Shown: positions 34,628 through 44,147 of the stretch, piece by piece
Layout of the letters: each line of letters begins with the position of its first letter
Position numbering within the stretch: the first letter of the stretch is position 1
DNA from: a virus
Virus record (IMG/VR): IMGVR_UViG_3300032316_000329
Coordinates: 62,001 to 126,000 of that record
Length of the DNA stretch: 64,000 nt
Strand: one strand, 5' to 3'
Program-made: the position numbers and the translations under genes
The notes under the pieces: model-generated
The model's input: only the letters and a program-made list of their open reading frames with translations
The model's database searches: none
What the model was told of the DNA's origin: nothing

Positions 34628-35377
34628 ATGTCACAATCTAAACCAGCAAATAAAGAAGAACTTAAAGATTTCTGCCTACGTCAGTTAGGATTTCCGGTCA
34701 TACAAATTAATGTGGATGATGTCCAGGTTGATGATGCTGTTGAACTGGCATTTGAGTATTGGAATGAGTTTCACTTTGACGGAACAGAACGGACATATGT
34801 TAAGCACCAAGTAACACAGACGAATAAAGACAATGGATATGTCCAGTTGTCTGATGCTATTATCGGTGCTGTAAGAATTTTCCCTGTTGGTGGCACCAAT
34901 CAGTCCATGGGTATGTTTGATTTGAGATATCAACTCCGTCTAAACGATTTATGGGATTTGTCATCAACATCTTATACCAACTATTCACTCACCATGCAGC
35001 ATTTAAGAACACTAGATATGTTGTTTTCTGGTGAAACACCAGTCCGTTTCAATAAGATTAACAACCGTCTTTATATAGATCAGGCCTGGGCCACCGATGT
35101 TGATGTTGGTGAATGGATTATTGTAGAGGCTATGGTTATTACCGACCCTAGTGCATATACAAAAGTATGGAATGATCGTATGTTAAAGAAACTATGCACC
35201 GCCTATGTTAAGAAACAATGGGGTGTTAATATGAAAAAGTTCGGCGGTATGCAGTTACCAGGTGGTGTCACTATGAACGGTCAGCAAATCTTTGATGAGG
35301 CGGTTAAAGAGATTACCGAGGCAGAAACCGAGATTAGAAATACATACGAGCAACCACCAATTTTTCTTGTAGGATAA
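34628..35377 (+). CDS. 13: Neck protein gp13
   Basis: The product has 249 residues (T4 gp13 has about 309). The pattern LKDFCLRQLGFPVIQINVDD at the start, then DDAVELAFEYWNEFHFDG, YVQLSDAIIGAVRIFPVGGT and a C-terminal MNGQQIFDEAVKEITEAETE, is typical of gp13 in T4-like cyanophages. gp13 and gp14 close the head after DNA packaging and form the joining site for the tail. It is followed two bases later by gp14, and the order gp13-gp14-gp15 is conserved in the group. The start has only a weak ribosome-binding site (gtgga). Confidence 0.85.
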   Translation: MSQSKPANKEELKDFCLRQLGFPVIQINVDDVQVDDAVELAFEYWNEFHFDGTERTYVKHQVTQTNKDNGYVQLSDAIIGAVRIFPVGGTNQSMGMFDLRYQLRLNDLWDLSSTSYTNYSLTMQHLRTLDMLFSGETPVRFNKINNRLYIDQAWATDVDVGEWIIVEAMVITDPSAYTKVWNDRMLKKLCTAYVKKQWGVNMKKFGGMQLPGGVTMNGQQIFDEAVKEITEAETEIRNTYEQPPIFLVG

Positions 35378-35378
35378 T

Positions 35379-36278
35379 ATGGCAGTCAACGGATACTTCA
35401 ACAATTTTCCAGGACAAGCAAGAATTAATAATGAACATATGCTCATGGAGGATGTTATTGTTGAAAGCATCCAGGTTATGGGCCATAATGTTTATTATAT
35501 TCCAAGAGAATCACTTGACAATGTAGATATGATCTTTGGTGAATCCACCAAGGTCAAGTTTAAACACGCTTATCTTATAGAAGCATACCTTGCGAATGTT
35601 GAAGGTTTTGAGGGTGATAACGATTTCTTCTCCAAGTTTGGTTTAGAGATTAGAGATACTTCCAACTTTGTTCTATCACGCCGGTCATTTGCCAAATATG
35701 TTCCTTCTTCTTTAAGACAGAGGCCACAGGAAGGCGATCTTGTTTATGTTCCAGTATTACATCGTATGTTTGAGATTAAGTTTATTGAAGAAGAATTAAT
35801 GTTCTTCTCATTAGGCAAGAGAAATCCTTTTGTCTATGAAATGCGTTGCGAACAGTTCCGTTATAGTCAAGAAGAGTTTGATACTGGCGTTGGTGAGGTT
35901 GATGAGGTTGAAGAAGAAAACGCATACACCATTAAGATTACACTAAACACAACTGGCACAGGTTCATTTATTGATGGTGAAACAATCTATCAATCACCAG
36001 ACAGGACATGGGCCAATAACTCGGCATCAGGTAGAATTAAAGAATGGTATGCTGCTAATGGTATGATGTTACTTTATGATGTTGAAGGATCATTTAGTGC
36101 TAATTCTAATGTTTATTCTAATACCACAAATGCAGTCTATAAAACAATTATTAGTGCAACTGGTATTGATATTATGACCGATTATAATGACTATGATATG
36201 TCCGATAATGAAGATTTTAATGAAGGTGCTACACTTATTCTTGATCTATCCGAACTTAACCCATTTGGCGTCCCATAA
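35379..36278 (+). CDS. 14: Neck protein gp14
   Basis: The product has 299 residues (T4 gp14 has about 256). The start AVNGYFNNFPGQARINNEHM, then VIVESIQVMGHNVYYIPRES, VDMIFGESTKVKFKHAYLIE and RRSFAKYVPSSLRQRPQEGD are strongly gp14-like. It forms the neck together with gp13, where collar and whisker parts attach. The C-terminal 100 residues (TIKITLNTTGTGSFIDGETI onward) are a Thr/Asn-rich extension not seen in T4. It is coupled to gp15 by a TAATG overlap. Confidence 0.85.
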   Translation: MAVNGYFNNFPGQARINNEHMLMEDVIVESIQVMGHNVYYIPRESLDNVDMIFGESTKVKFKHAYLIEAYLANVEGFEGDNDFFSKFGLEIRDTSNFVLSRRSFAKYVPSSLRQRPQEGDLVYVPVLHRMFEIKFIEEELMFFSLGKRNPFVYEMRCEQFRYSQEEFDTGVGEVDEVEEENAYTIKITLNTTGTGSFIDGETIYQSPDRTWANNSASGRIKEWYAANGMMLLYDVEGSFSANSNVYSNTTNAVYKTIISATGIDIMTDYNDYDMSDNEDFNEGATLILDLSELNPFGVP

Positions 36279-37285
36279 TGTTACAAAACGCACATTTTTA
36301 TCACCAACTTACACGCAAGGCAGTCATTCTATTCGGTAGATTGTTTGATGATGTTTTTGTTATCAGAAAGAATAATACCACCGGTAAAGAGGTAGACCGT
36401 TTCTTAGTTCCTATCATCTATTCTCCTAAGGAGAAGATGGTTACTCGTTTGTTTTCGGATCCGGATCTCCAGAAGCAACTTCAAGTTGTTTTACCAAGAA
36501 TGTCTTTTGAGATTACTGGTATTTCCTATGACGCAACCAGAAAACAAAATTCTCTATTAAGATCTGCTAAGTCTAATACATCTACCCGTGTTTCATCTTC
36601 ATATATGGGTGTTCCTTATGATATTACATTTTCTCTAAACATCTATGCAAGAAACATTGATGATGGCACTCATATTGTAGAACAGATTTTACCGTTCTTT
36701 AATCCAGATTTCACAGTAACAACTAATATGATTCCTGATCTAGGATTCTTAAAAGATATTCCTGTAATTCTGAATAGTGTAACAAACAATATTGAATATG
36801 AAGGTAACTTTGACTCTGTAAGATATGTGAATTGGACTTTAACATTCACTATGAAGATGCATTACTATGGCCCAATTAGTTATCCAAAGATTATTCGTAC
36901 CGTTTATGCAAACATCTATAATGATCCTAAATTGCAATCAGGTTATATAACAAGATTGAATGTTGTAAATGCTAATGGTACATTTAAACAAGAAGATATG
37001 GTTTATCAAGGTAGCAATTATAGAACCGCAAATGCATACGGTATCGTTGTTAGTTATAGTGCAAATAATTCTAAATTGATATTAGGTGCTACACAAGGTC
37101 AATTTGTGGTTAATAATACGATTCGTGCAGTATCAACAAACGGTGTATGCAAAATTCAATCTTTTGAGGCAACACCATTAAAATTGACGGAAATTAAAAT
37201 CCAACCGGATCCTATTACAGCGGAACCGGGCGATGATTATGGATATGATATTGAGATAACAGAGTGGCCTGACACAGAAACATAA
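36278..37285 (+). CDS. 15: Tail completion and sheath stabiliser protein gp15
   Basis: The product has 335 residues (T4 about 272). The order FYHQLTRKAVILFGRLFDDV, then VPIIYSPKEKMVTRLF, VVLPRMSFEITGISYDATRK and GVPYDITFSLNIYARNIDDG matches gp15 of T4-like phages. gp15 caps the top of the tail tube and sheath and mediates joining to the head. The C-terminal about 90 residues (GSNYRTANAYGIVVSYSANN onward) are an extension. A late-type motif overlaps its stop. Confidence 0.85.
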   Translation: MLQNAHFYHQLTRKAVILFGRLFDDVFVIRKNNTTGKEVDRFLVPIIYSPKEKMVTRLFSDPDLQKQLQVVLPRMSFEITGISYDATRKQNSLLRSAKSNTSTRVSSSYMGVPYDITFSLNIYARNIDDGTHIVEQILPFFNPDFTVTTNMIPDLGFLKDIPVILNSVTNNIEYEGNFDSVRYVNWTLTFTMKMHYYGPISYPKIIRTVYANIYNDPKLQSGYITRLNVVNANGTFKQEDMVYQGSNYRTANAYGIVVSYSANNSKLILGATQGQFVVNNTIRAVSTNGVCKIQSFEATPLKLTEIKIQPDPITAEPGDDYGYDIEITEWPDTET

Positions 37286-37288
37286 ATA
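37282..37288 (+). promoter_or_regulatory. Putative late promoter before S74 fibre
   Basis: ATAAATA overlaps the gp15 stop and lies 33 bases before the fibre start at 37322. Confidence 0.5.
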
Positions 37289-37321
37289 GGTTAAACCTTT
37301 AACAATTTAATAGGCAGAATT

Positions 37322-39613
37322 ATGCAAGAAGAAATTAATGTAGGTACAGTTGCTAATGATGGTACAGGTGACACGCTCCGAGTAGCATTTATCCGAACCA
37401 ATAACAACTTTTCCGAGTTGTATTATCACCACGCCAATACAACCGCCAACATTGCCAATCTTACAAATATTGTAAGTTCTTTTGACCTTTCCATTTATAC
37501 TACACTAAATTCAGCATTTAATGTTGCCAACTCTGCCTATGTGTTTGCAAACGGTGTTTCTGTTAATACGACATCTGGTTATGCTGTTATCAATAGTTCT
37601 TTTGGTTTTGCTAATTCAGTTTCTATTGTAGCAAACGCAGGATTTTCGGTATCAAACTCTGCATACGGTATTGCTAACATAGCATTTGGATTTGCCAATG
37701 GTGTTGCTACTAATACAACGGCAGCATTTGGATTTGCCAATGGTGTATCAACCAATACAACGGCAGGATATGCTGTTGCCAATTCGGCGTATAATTTTGC
37801 TAACGGTGTTTCAACAAACACCACGGCAGCATTTGGATTTGCTAACGGTGTTTCTACCAATACAACGGCCGCATTTGGATTTGCCAATACAGTTAATACA
37901 TTTGCCTACGGTGTTAATGCTAATTTAACATCTGGATATGCTGTTGCCAACTCCGCGTATAATTTTGCCAATGGTGTATCAACCAATACTTCTGCTGCAT
38001 TTGGATTTGCTAACGGTGTTTCCACCAACACAACTTCCGCATTTGATTTAGTTAATGTCGTTTTTGGTTATGCAAATACAATCTCGGTCGCAGGTAATGT
38101 TAATGCAACGGTAGAACTTATTACAGGTGTTTTTGGTGTTGCTAACATAGCATTTAATACTGCCAATGCCGCTTTTGGAAATGCTAATGCCGTCTTAGTA
38201 TTGGCATCAGCAGCATTTGACCGTGCCAATCTTTCCAATGATGTTCTTTATGTGGCATCTGCTTTTAATACCGCGAATGCCGCTTTTGGAAACTCAAACG
38301 CAATTTTGGTTTTAGCATCAGCAGCATTTGACCGTGCCAATCTTTCCAATGATGTTCTTTATGTGGCATCTGCTTTTGATAAAGCTAACGCAGCAAATGT
38401 TCTAGCATATGATACAGGTATTGCCGCCAATAATTATGCTGGTTCTATGGCAAATGCCGCTAATGCTTATGCGGCGTCATTAACACCAAACTTATCTCCT
38501 GTTTTCATCGTTGCCAATGCGGCCTTTAATGCTGCGAATAATGCGGTAACAGATTTTAGTCCTGCGTTTAATAAGGCTAATGATGCCTATACTTTGGCAA
38601 ATAATGCCTATATTTCATCAAATGGTGTTTTACTTGTGGCATCGGCCGCTTTCGCTCGGGCCAATGCTGCCAATGATGTTTTATTTGTAGCGGCCGCCTA
38701 TGATACTACTAATGCCGCATTTGGTAAAGCAAATGCTGCTTTTTCTAAGGCAAACATAGGTGCCGTATCAGTATCAAATACCGCACCTACTTCACCATCA
38801 GCAAATTCCCTTTGGTGGAATCCCGATTATGGTAGGATGTTCATATATTATAACGATGGTGACACCTCACAATGGGTTGATACTAATCGTGCTTCTGACT
38901 ATTCTAATATGTTTTCTGTTGCTAACGCAGCATTTAACTATGCCAATTCTACTAATACCTTTATCATTGCCAATTATGCTACTCAAACGTCACTATCTAC
39001 GGCATTTGGATTAGCCAATACTTATGCTGGATCTATGGCCAATTCAGCAAATGTTTATGCTGGATCTATGGCCAATTCAGCAAATGTTTATGCTGGATCT
39101 ATGGCAAATAGTGTTAATACATTCACCAGTGCTACATATGCCACTATAACAAATGCGGCCGCATCCTTTACAGTTGCTAATGCGGCATTTAATAAAGCAA
39201 ATACCGGTGGACTTTCCGTCAATACAGAAACATCATCATCTTCAACATATTATCCATTATTTACATCAAATACAACCGGAACTATCGCATATGCTAATAT
39301 TTCTAATAGTGGTTTATATTTTGTTCCATCAACCGGAACACTGTCAGCAACGGTGTTTAACTCATTATCTGATATAACAGTTAAAGAAAACATTTCACCA
39401 ATCAATAACGCACTAGACATTGTTGATAAAATGCAAGGTGTAGGATTTACATGGAAGAAAACCGGTCGTCCATCATTCGGTGTTATTGCTCAGGAACTAG
39501 AAAAGGTCGCGCCAGAATTGGTAGATCAGGTAGATGGACTAAAAACAGTTAACTATGATGCGATCATTGCGTTCCTTATTGAAGCAATTAAAGAATTAAA
39601 AAATAAAGAATGA
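37322..39613 (+). CDS. Giant tail fibre with Peptidase_S74 chaperone domain, between gp15 and gp16
   Basis: The product has 763 residues. The start EEINVGTVANDGTGDTLRVA then FIRTNNNFSELY is a common fibre N-terminus. A long shaft of FANGVSTNTTAAFG-type 14-residue repeats follows, then 11-residue YAGSMANSANV units and one Trp-rich module (SPSANSLWWNPDYGRMFIYY). From residue 683 the C-terminal 81 residues are a Peptidase_S74 domain (SDITVKENISP, GFTWKKTGRPSFGVIAQELE). The segment just before it (FVPSTGTLSATVFNSL) is shared with the fibre at 22233, so the two fibres probably share tip type and self-cleavage. Its place inside the conserved neck-terminase row suggests later insertion. Confidence 0.75.
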   Translation: MQEEINVGTVANDGTGDTLRVAFIRTNNNFSELYYHHANTTANIANLTNIVSSFDLSIYTTLNSAFNVANSAYVFANGVSVNTTSGYAVINSSFGFANSVSIVANAGFSVSNSAYGIANIAFGFANGVATNTTAAFGFANGVSTNTTAGYAVANSAYNFANGVSTNTTAAFGFANGVSTNTTAAFGFANTVNTFAYGVNANLTSGYAVANSAYNFANGVSTNTSAAFGFANGVSTNTTSAFDLVNVVFGYANTISVAGNVNATVELITGVFGVANIAFNTANAAFGNANAVLVLASAAFDRANLSNDVLYVASAFNTANAAFGNSNAILVLASAAFDRANLSNDVLYVASAFDKANAANVLAYDTGIAANNYAGSMANAANAYAASLTPNLSPVFIVANAAFNAANNAVTDFSPAFNKANDAYTLANNAYISSNGVLLVASAAFARANAANDVLFVAAAYDTTNAAFGKANAAFSKANIGAVSVSNTAPTSPSANSLWWNPDYGRMFIYYNDGDTSQWVDTNRASDYSNMFSVANAAFNYANSTNTFIIANYATQTSLSTAFGLANTYAGSMANSANVYAGSMANSANVYAGSMANSVNTFTSATYATITNAAASFTVANAAFNKANTGGLSVNTETSSSSTYYPLFTSNTTGTIAYANISNSGLYFVPSTGTLSATVFNSLSDITVKENISPINNALDIVDKMQGVGFTWKKTGRPSFGVIAQELEKVAPELVDQVDGLKTVNYDAIIAFLIEAIKELKNKE
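38204..38377 (+). repeat. Two direct 63-base repeats in fibre gene
   Basis: A 63-base stretch beginning gcatcagcagcatttgaccg occurs identically at 38204-38266 and 38315-38377, offset by 111 bases (37 codons). It encodes the ASAAFDRANLSNDVLYVASA segment and marks an internal duplication of the shaft. Confidence 0.75.
39023..39121 (+). repeat. 33-bp tandem repeats in fibre gene
   Basis: Two perfect 33-base units (39023-39055, 39056-39088) and a diverged third encode YAGSMANSANV. Together with those at 15563 and 19999 they show the same unit length in three genes. Confidence 0.85.
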
Positions 39614-39628
39614 TAAAGGTGTTATACT

Positions 39629-40111
39629 ATGGGCGTTGAAAAAAATCTATCAGATGCTTTGGGCATAGACCACGAAACACCTCCTGCTGAACCACGGCAG
39701 GAGGTTATTCCATATGAAGAACCTGAAACTCCTATTAATACAATGCAGGATCAAGAGGATGATTATCGTCTAGCAAGAAGGGTTCTTAGAAATCTTATCA
39801 CCAAAGGTAATGATGCGATTGAAGAAATTAGCCAGATTGCTAGACAGAATGAAAGTGCTAGAGGTTATGAGGTTGTTTCTACATTAATTAAAACGGTGGC
39901 AGATACGACTAAGGACCTATATAATGTTCAGAAGATGACAAAGGACTTAAAAGGTCCTGATCCTGACAGTGATCCACGTAAGAAAAGTGCGGACGCTGGC
40001 AATATCAACGTAGAACAAGCCGTATTCGTCGGTTCTGCGGCTGAATTGTTGGATGCTATTAAAAAGAAAAAAGAGCAAGATGGCCCGGACTCCTTACACA
40101 TATCAGAATAA
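39629..40111 (+). CDS. 16: Small terminase subunit gp16
   Basis: The product has 160 residues (T4 about 164). An acidic, Pro-rich N-terminus is followed by a helical centre (YRLARRVLRNLITKGNDAIE, SARGYEVVSTLIKTVADTTK) and a C-terminal GNINVEQAVFVGSAAELLDA, as in gp16 of T4-like phages. gp16 forms rings that recognise DNA and regulate the large subunit during packaging. The gene overlaps gp17 by 32 bases, so the two subunits are made in a linked way. Confidence 0.85.
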   Translation: MGVEKNLSDALGIDHETPPAEPRQEVIPYEEPETPINTMQDQEDDYRLARRVLRNLITKGNDAIEEISQIARQNESARGYEVVSTLIKTVADTTKDLYNVQKMTKDLKGPDPDSDPRKKSADAGNINVEQAVFVGSAAELLDAIKKKKEQDGPDSLHISE

Positions 40112-41756
40112 TCCTAACCTCCCTAACGAACAGTATAGGCACGCCTTTACTCAACATGAACTTGATGAATATATCAAGTGTGAGTCCGACCCAGTTTACT
40201 TTTCCACAAAGTATATCAAGATTGTTAACGTTGACCACGGTCTAATGCCTTTCAAGATGTGGGACTTTCAAAAAGATATGCTTTCAAAGTTTCATGAGAA
40301 TAGATTTAGTATTTGCAAACTACCACGACAGGTCGGTAAGTCTACCACATCGGTAGCATATATTTTACATCAAGTTCTATTCAATAAAGATATGATGATT
40401 GCCATCCTTGCTAACCGTGCGCCTACGGCCCGTGAGTTATTACAGAAACTAAAACTAGCATTTGAATACTTACCTATGTTTCTTAAACAAGGTATCAAAG
40501 AGTGGAACAAGGGTTCTATCTTTCTTGCTAATGGTTCTAGAGTTCTAGCAGATTCCACCTCAGGCAGTTCCGTCCGTGGTTTCTCATTTAACATTATCTT
40601 TCTTGACGAGTTTGCGTTCGTACCTAATAACATTGCCGAAGAGTTCTTTAACTCAACCTATCCTACCATTTCATCTGGTAAAACTTCCAAGGTCATTATC
40701 GTTTCTACACCAAACGGTATGAACCTATTCTACCGAATGTGGACAAAGGCCGTTGAAAAGTTAAGTGACTATGTGCCTATTGAAATCCACTGGTCTATGG
40801 TACCCGGCAGAGACGCAGCATGGGCAGAAGAAACTATCCGTAACACTAGTCAAAGACAATTTGACCAAGAGTTTGGTTGTGAGTTCCTAGGTTCATCTAA
40901 TACACTTATTGCTGGTTCTAAACTGGCATCATTGGCCATTAAGAATCCTATACAAAGTCAAGATTGCCTAGACATATACGATTTACCACAACCTAAACAC
41001 ACCTATGTAATGTGTGTAGATGTGGCCGAGGGACAAGGACTAGATTACTCTACATTCTCCATCTTTGACGTTACAGAAATACCATATAGGCAGGTTGCTA
41101 AATACCGTAACAACGAAATTAGTCCAATGCTTTTTCCGGCAGTCATATACTCGGCTGCTATGAGATATAACGAAGCATTTGTCCTTGTGGAAATTAACTC
41201 TATCGGATTACAGGTAGCAGACATTCTACACTTTGAGTTGAACTATGAGAACCTTCTAAAGTTCCAGATAAAAGGTAAACAAGGTATTCAGGCTTCTGGC
41301 GGTTTTGCTGCCGGTAAAAACAGACTTGCATTTGGTTTGAAGATTAGTCCTCAGACTAAAATGATTGGGTGTTCTAACCTAAAAACATTGATTGAGTCCG
41401 ATAAACTTATTGTCAATGATGAACATACAATTTCGGAACTATATTCTTTCTCGGCTGATAAGAAATCTTTTAGGGCCGAAGAAGGTAGTAACGACGACCT
41501 TGCAATGACATTGGTTCATTTTGGTTGGCTTACTGCACAAAAACTATTTAAAGAAACCGTATCTAATGACATTAGGTTCGTTTTGCAATCCGAGCAAGCA
41601 TATTTGCAAGATGTGGAAAATGTACCTTTTGGTTTTATTGATGACGGGTTAAATGAAACAGTGGAAAAAGATGCCAATGGTGACTTATGGAGTCGTGATA
41701 GAGAACAATTATATCCATTTGACGATTTCAACTATAGTTGGAACAGTCGCCTATAA
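40080..41756 (+). CDS. 17: Large terminase subunit gp17
   Basis: The product has 558 residues from the ATG at 40080, which gives an N-terminus (ARTPYTYQNNPNLPNEQYRH) like that of related phages; an upstream in-frame ATG is inside gp16. KLPRQVGKSTTSVAYI (residues about 80-95) is the ATPase Walker A, NIIFLDEFAF the Walker B, and VIIVSTPNGMNLFYRMW motif III. The C-terminal nuclease begins VMCVDVAEGQGLDYSTFSIF with its acidic residue and continues to EEGSNDDLAMTLVHF. It pumps DNA into the prohead and cuts it. The T4 protein has 610 residues. Confidence 0.9.
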   Translation: MARTPYTYQNNPNLPNEQYRHAFTQHELDEYIKCESDPVYFSTKYIKIVNVDHGLMPFKMWDFQKDMLSKFHENRFSICKLPRQVGKSTTSVAYILHQVLFNKDMMIAILANRAPTARELLQKLKLAFEYLPMFLKQGIKEWNKGSIFLANGSRVLADSTSGSSVRGFSFNIIFLDEFAFVPNNIAEEFFNSTYPTISSGKTSKVIIVSTPNGMNLFYRMWTKAVEKLSDYVPIEIHWSMVPGRDAAWAEETIRNTSQRQFDQEFGCEFLGSSNTLIAGSKLASLAIKNPIQSQDCLDIYDLPQPKHTYVMCVDVAEGQGLDYSTFSIFDVTEIPYRQVAKYRNNEISPMLFPAVIYSAAMRYNEAFVLVEINSIGLQVADILHFELNYENLLKFQIKGKQGIQASGGFAAGKNRLAFGLKISPQTKMIGCSNLKTLIESDKLIVNDEHTISELYSFSADKKSFRAEEGSNDDLAMTLVHFGWLTAQKLFKETVSNDIRFVLQSEQAYLQDVENVPFGFIDDGLNETVEKDANGDLWSRDREQLYPFDDFNYSWNSRL

Positions 41757-41776
41757 TTCTGAAAATCAACAAAACA

Positions 41777-41783
41777 ATAAATA
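41777..41783 (+). promoter_or_regulatory. Putative late promoter before gp18
   Basis: ATAAATA lies 49 bases before the gp18 start. A short imperfect hairpin (TTGGAAT with ATTCCAA) sits between motif and gene. Confidence 0.5.
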
Positions 41784-41832
41784 AAGGTATTGGAATACTT
41801 TACACCATTCCAACCTATAAAAGGAGTAAAAG

Positions 41833-43539
41833 ATGGCATATCAACTTTCACCAGGTGTGACATGGTCCGAAATAGATTTGACGACCGTTGTTCCCGCCGT
41901 TGCTACTACTGAAGGAGGTTTTGCCGGAGATTTTGATTGGGGTCCTGTTAATGAGATTAAGACCGTTGCCAATGAAGTAGAACTTGTTCGTTATTTTGGT
42001 AAACCAAGTGCTAATACCTTCAAATCATTTTTCACCGCTGCAAACTTTCTAAATTATGGACAGAACTTACGCCTAATTCGTTCTGCCAATACAACCGTTG
42101 CTAAAAACGCTACAAACGGTACAGCACTACTTATTAGGAATAAAGATCAGTATGAAGTAGAGTATATGGATCTTTCTGCCGCAAATACAGCAGGTATGTT
42201 TGCAGCACGTTATGCAGGCGATCTAGGAAATAGCATTAGAGTTTCGCTTTGGGCTTCTTCTAATTCCATAGCATTTAATAGCTGGACATATGCAGAAGAA
42301 TTTCCAGGTGCTACAGCAACATCAAACTTTACTGGTACAAGAGGTGGTGCTAATGACGAAATGCATATCATCGTAGTTGACGTTGATGGTAGAATTTCTG
42401 GTTACGCTAACACCGTTCTAGAAAAATTTGCCTATGTATCTAAAGCATTTGATGCAAAGAACGATGATGGTTCTTCTAATTACTGGGTAAATATTATTTC
42501 TGATAAGTCAGAATACATTTATGCCATGAATCCTGCACAGAACACCACTACACAGGTTGTAGAAACTACAACTTGGGGTTCAACTGCCGCAAATACTACA
42601 TTTGCTCAGACATCAAATGAATATACAGCAAGACTAGCAGGAGGTTCAGTTGCAGCACCAACCGATGCTGATCTATCTAGATCCTATGATCTATTTGTTA
42701 ATTCTGAAGATGTTGATGTTTCCTTAATTATGACCGGTGCTGCTTCTCAGACAGTTTCCGAATATATTATCAATAACATCGCAGAAGTTCGTAAAGATTG
42801 TGTTGTATTCATTTCACCACTTTACGCCGATGCTGTTAATAACGATGGCGGTGAGGTTACCGATATTGTTGCTTATCGTAACGATTTCCCATCTTCATCT
42901 TATGCTGTTCTAGATTCAGCATGGAAGAAACAGTTTGATAAATATAACAATGTTTATCGTTGGATTCCTTTCAATGGCGACATTGCCGGTCTTTGTGCCC
43001 GCACAGACTTTGATCGTGATCCATGGTGGTCACCAGCTGGTCTAAATCGTGGTATTATCAAGAATGTTACAAAACTTTCTTGGAATCCATCAAAAGCTGA
43101 AAGAGACGATCTTTATAAGAATGGTATTAACCCGATTGTTCAGTTTGCTGGCGAAGGCACAGTCCTTTACGGTGATAAGACAATGCTTGCTAAACCGTCT
43201 GCGTTTGATCGTATTAATGTCCGTCGTCTTTTTATTGTCCTTGAAAAGGCAATTTCAAGAGCGGCAAAATACTCACTCTTTGAGTTCAACGATGAATTTA
43301 CAAGAGCGCAGTTTATAGCCCTAGTTGAACCTTTCCTGCGTGATGTCAAGGGCCGTCGTGGTATCTATGACTTCAAGGTTGTTTGTGACGAAACAAACAA
43401 CACACCAGAGGTCATCGACAGAAACGAATTTGTCGGAGACATTTACATTAAGCCAGCCCGTGCCATTAACTTTATTCAGCTTAATTTCGTGGCTGTTAGA
43501 ACTGGTGTTGCCTTCTCCGAAGTTGTTGGCAAATTTTAA
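41833..43539 (+). CDS. 18: Tail sheath protein gp18
   Basis: The product has 568 residues (T4 about 659) with a strong Shine-Dalgarno (aaggag). The start AYQLSPGVTWSEIDLTTVVP, then GFAGDFDWGPVNEIKTVANE and FFTAANFLNYGQNLRLIRSA is the conserved sheath N-terminus. C-terminal blocks WNPSKAERDDLYKNGINPIV, RLFIVLEKAISRAAKYSLFE and IYIKPARAINFIQLNFVAVR are those that contact tube and neighbouring sheath subunits in T4. The shorter length reflects loss of an outer variable domain relative to T4. It forms the contractile sheath. Confidence 0.9.
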   Translation: MAYQLSPGVTWSEIDLTTVVPAVATTEGGFAGDFDWGPVNEIKTVANEVELVRYFGKPSANTFKSFFTAANFLNYGQNLRLIRSANTTVAKNATNGTALLIRNKDQYEVEYMDLSAANTAGMFAARYAGDLGNSIRVSLWASSNSIAFNSWTYAEEFPGATATSNFTGTRGGANDEMHIIVVDVDGRISGYANTVLEKFAYVSKAFDAKNDDGSSNYWVNIISDKSEYIYAMNPAQNTTTQVVETTTWGSTAANTTFAQTSNEYTARLAGGSVAAPTDADLSRSYDLFVNSEDVDVSLIMTGAASQTVSEYIINNIAEVRKDCVVFISPLYADAVNNDGGEVTDIVAYRNDFPSSSYAVLDSAWKKQFDKYNNVYRWIPFNGDIAGLCARTDFDRDPWWSPAGLNRGIIKNVTKLSWNPSKAERDDLYKNGINPIVQFAGEGTVLYGDKTMLAKPSAFDRINVRRLFIVLEKAISRAAKYSLFEFNDEFTRAQFIALVEPFLRDVKGRRGIYDFKVVCDETNNTPEVIDRNEFVGDIYIKPARAINFIQLNFVAVRTGVAFSEVVGKF

Positions 43540-43545
43540 TAAATA
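43539..43545 (+). promoter_or_regulatory. Putative late promoter before gp19
   Basis: ATAAATA overlaps the gp18 stop (TAATAAATA) and lies 21 bases before gp19. Confidence 0.5.
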
Positions 43546-43566
43546 GAAACAAAGGAGAAATCACAA

Positions 43567-44136
43567 ATGGCATTTAATGTTCAACAGTTTAGATCAAGTC
43601 TCGTTAATGACGGTGCAAGAGCCGCCCTTTTTGAGGTGATTATGACTTTACCTCCAACAATTGGAATTGGTGCTGCATTAGACCAAGAAGTTCGCTTCAA
43701 GGCTCGCGCGACATCACTACCAGGTGATTCAGTTTCTTCAATCTCCGTCAATTACTTTGGTCGTGAGATTAAGGTTGCTGGTACTAGAACATTCCCAGAT
43801 TGGTCAATCACAGTTATCAATGACGAGAACTTTAGAATCCGTAACAATCTAGAAATCTGGATGTCCGGTCTAAATTCACATGTTGGTAACCTACGTTCAC
43901 CAAATCTTGTCAATAATGCACAATATCAGACCGATGCTTGGGTTAATCAGTATGCCAAGAGCGGTCAGATCATTAAGCAATACAAGATTGTTGGACTATT
44001 TCCAACTGATGTTGCGCCGATCGATCTAGATTGGGCATCAGGTGACCAGATCGAGGAGTTTTCAGTAACCTGGGCATATCAGTGGTGGGAGTCACTATTC
44101 CCAGTAGTCACAACCGACTCGGTTGGTGCTATCTAA
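43567..44136 (+). CDS. 19: Tail tube protein gp19
   Basis: The product has 189 residues (T4 about 163) with an ideal ribosome-binding site (aaggag). The pattern FNVQQFRSSLVNDGARAALF, then FKARATSLPGDSVSSISVNY, FGREIKVAGTRTFPDWSITV and NDENFRIRNNLEIWMSGLNS is that of the T4-like tail tube. It polymerises into the inner tube through which DNA passes. A paralogous fold is encoded by gp3 at 53759. It is followed by a late-type motif and a strong hairpin before the portal gene. Confidence 0.9.
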   Translation: MAFNVQQFRSSLVNDGARAALFEVIMTLPPTIGIGAALDQEVRFKARATSLPGDSVSSISVNYFGREIKVAGTRTFPDWSITVINDENFRIRNNLEIWMSGLNSHVGNLRSPNLVNNAQYQTDAWVNQYAKSGQIIKQYKIVGLFPTDVAPIDLDWASGDQIEEFSVTWAYQWWESLFPVVTTDSVGAI

Positions 44137-44139
44137 ATA
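44133..44139 (+). promoter_or_regulatory. Putative late promoter before gp20
   Basis: CTAAATA overlaps the gp19 stop and lies 57 bases before the portal gene, with a hairpin between them. Confidence 0.5.
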
Positions 44140-44147
44140 CCTCTATA

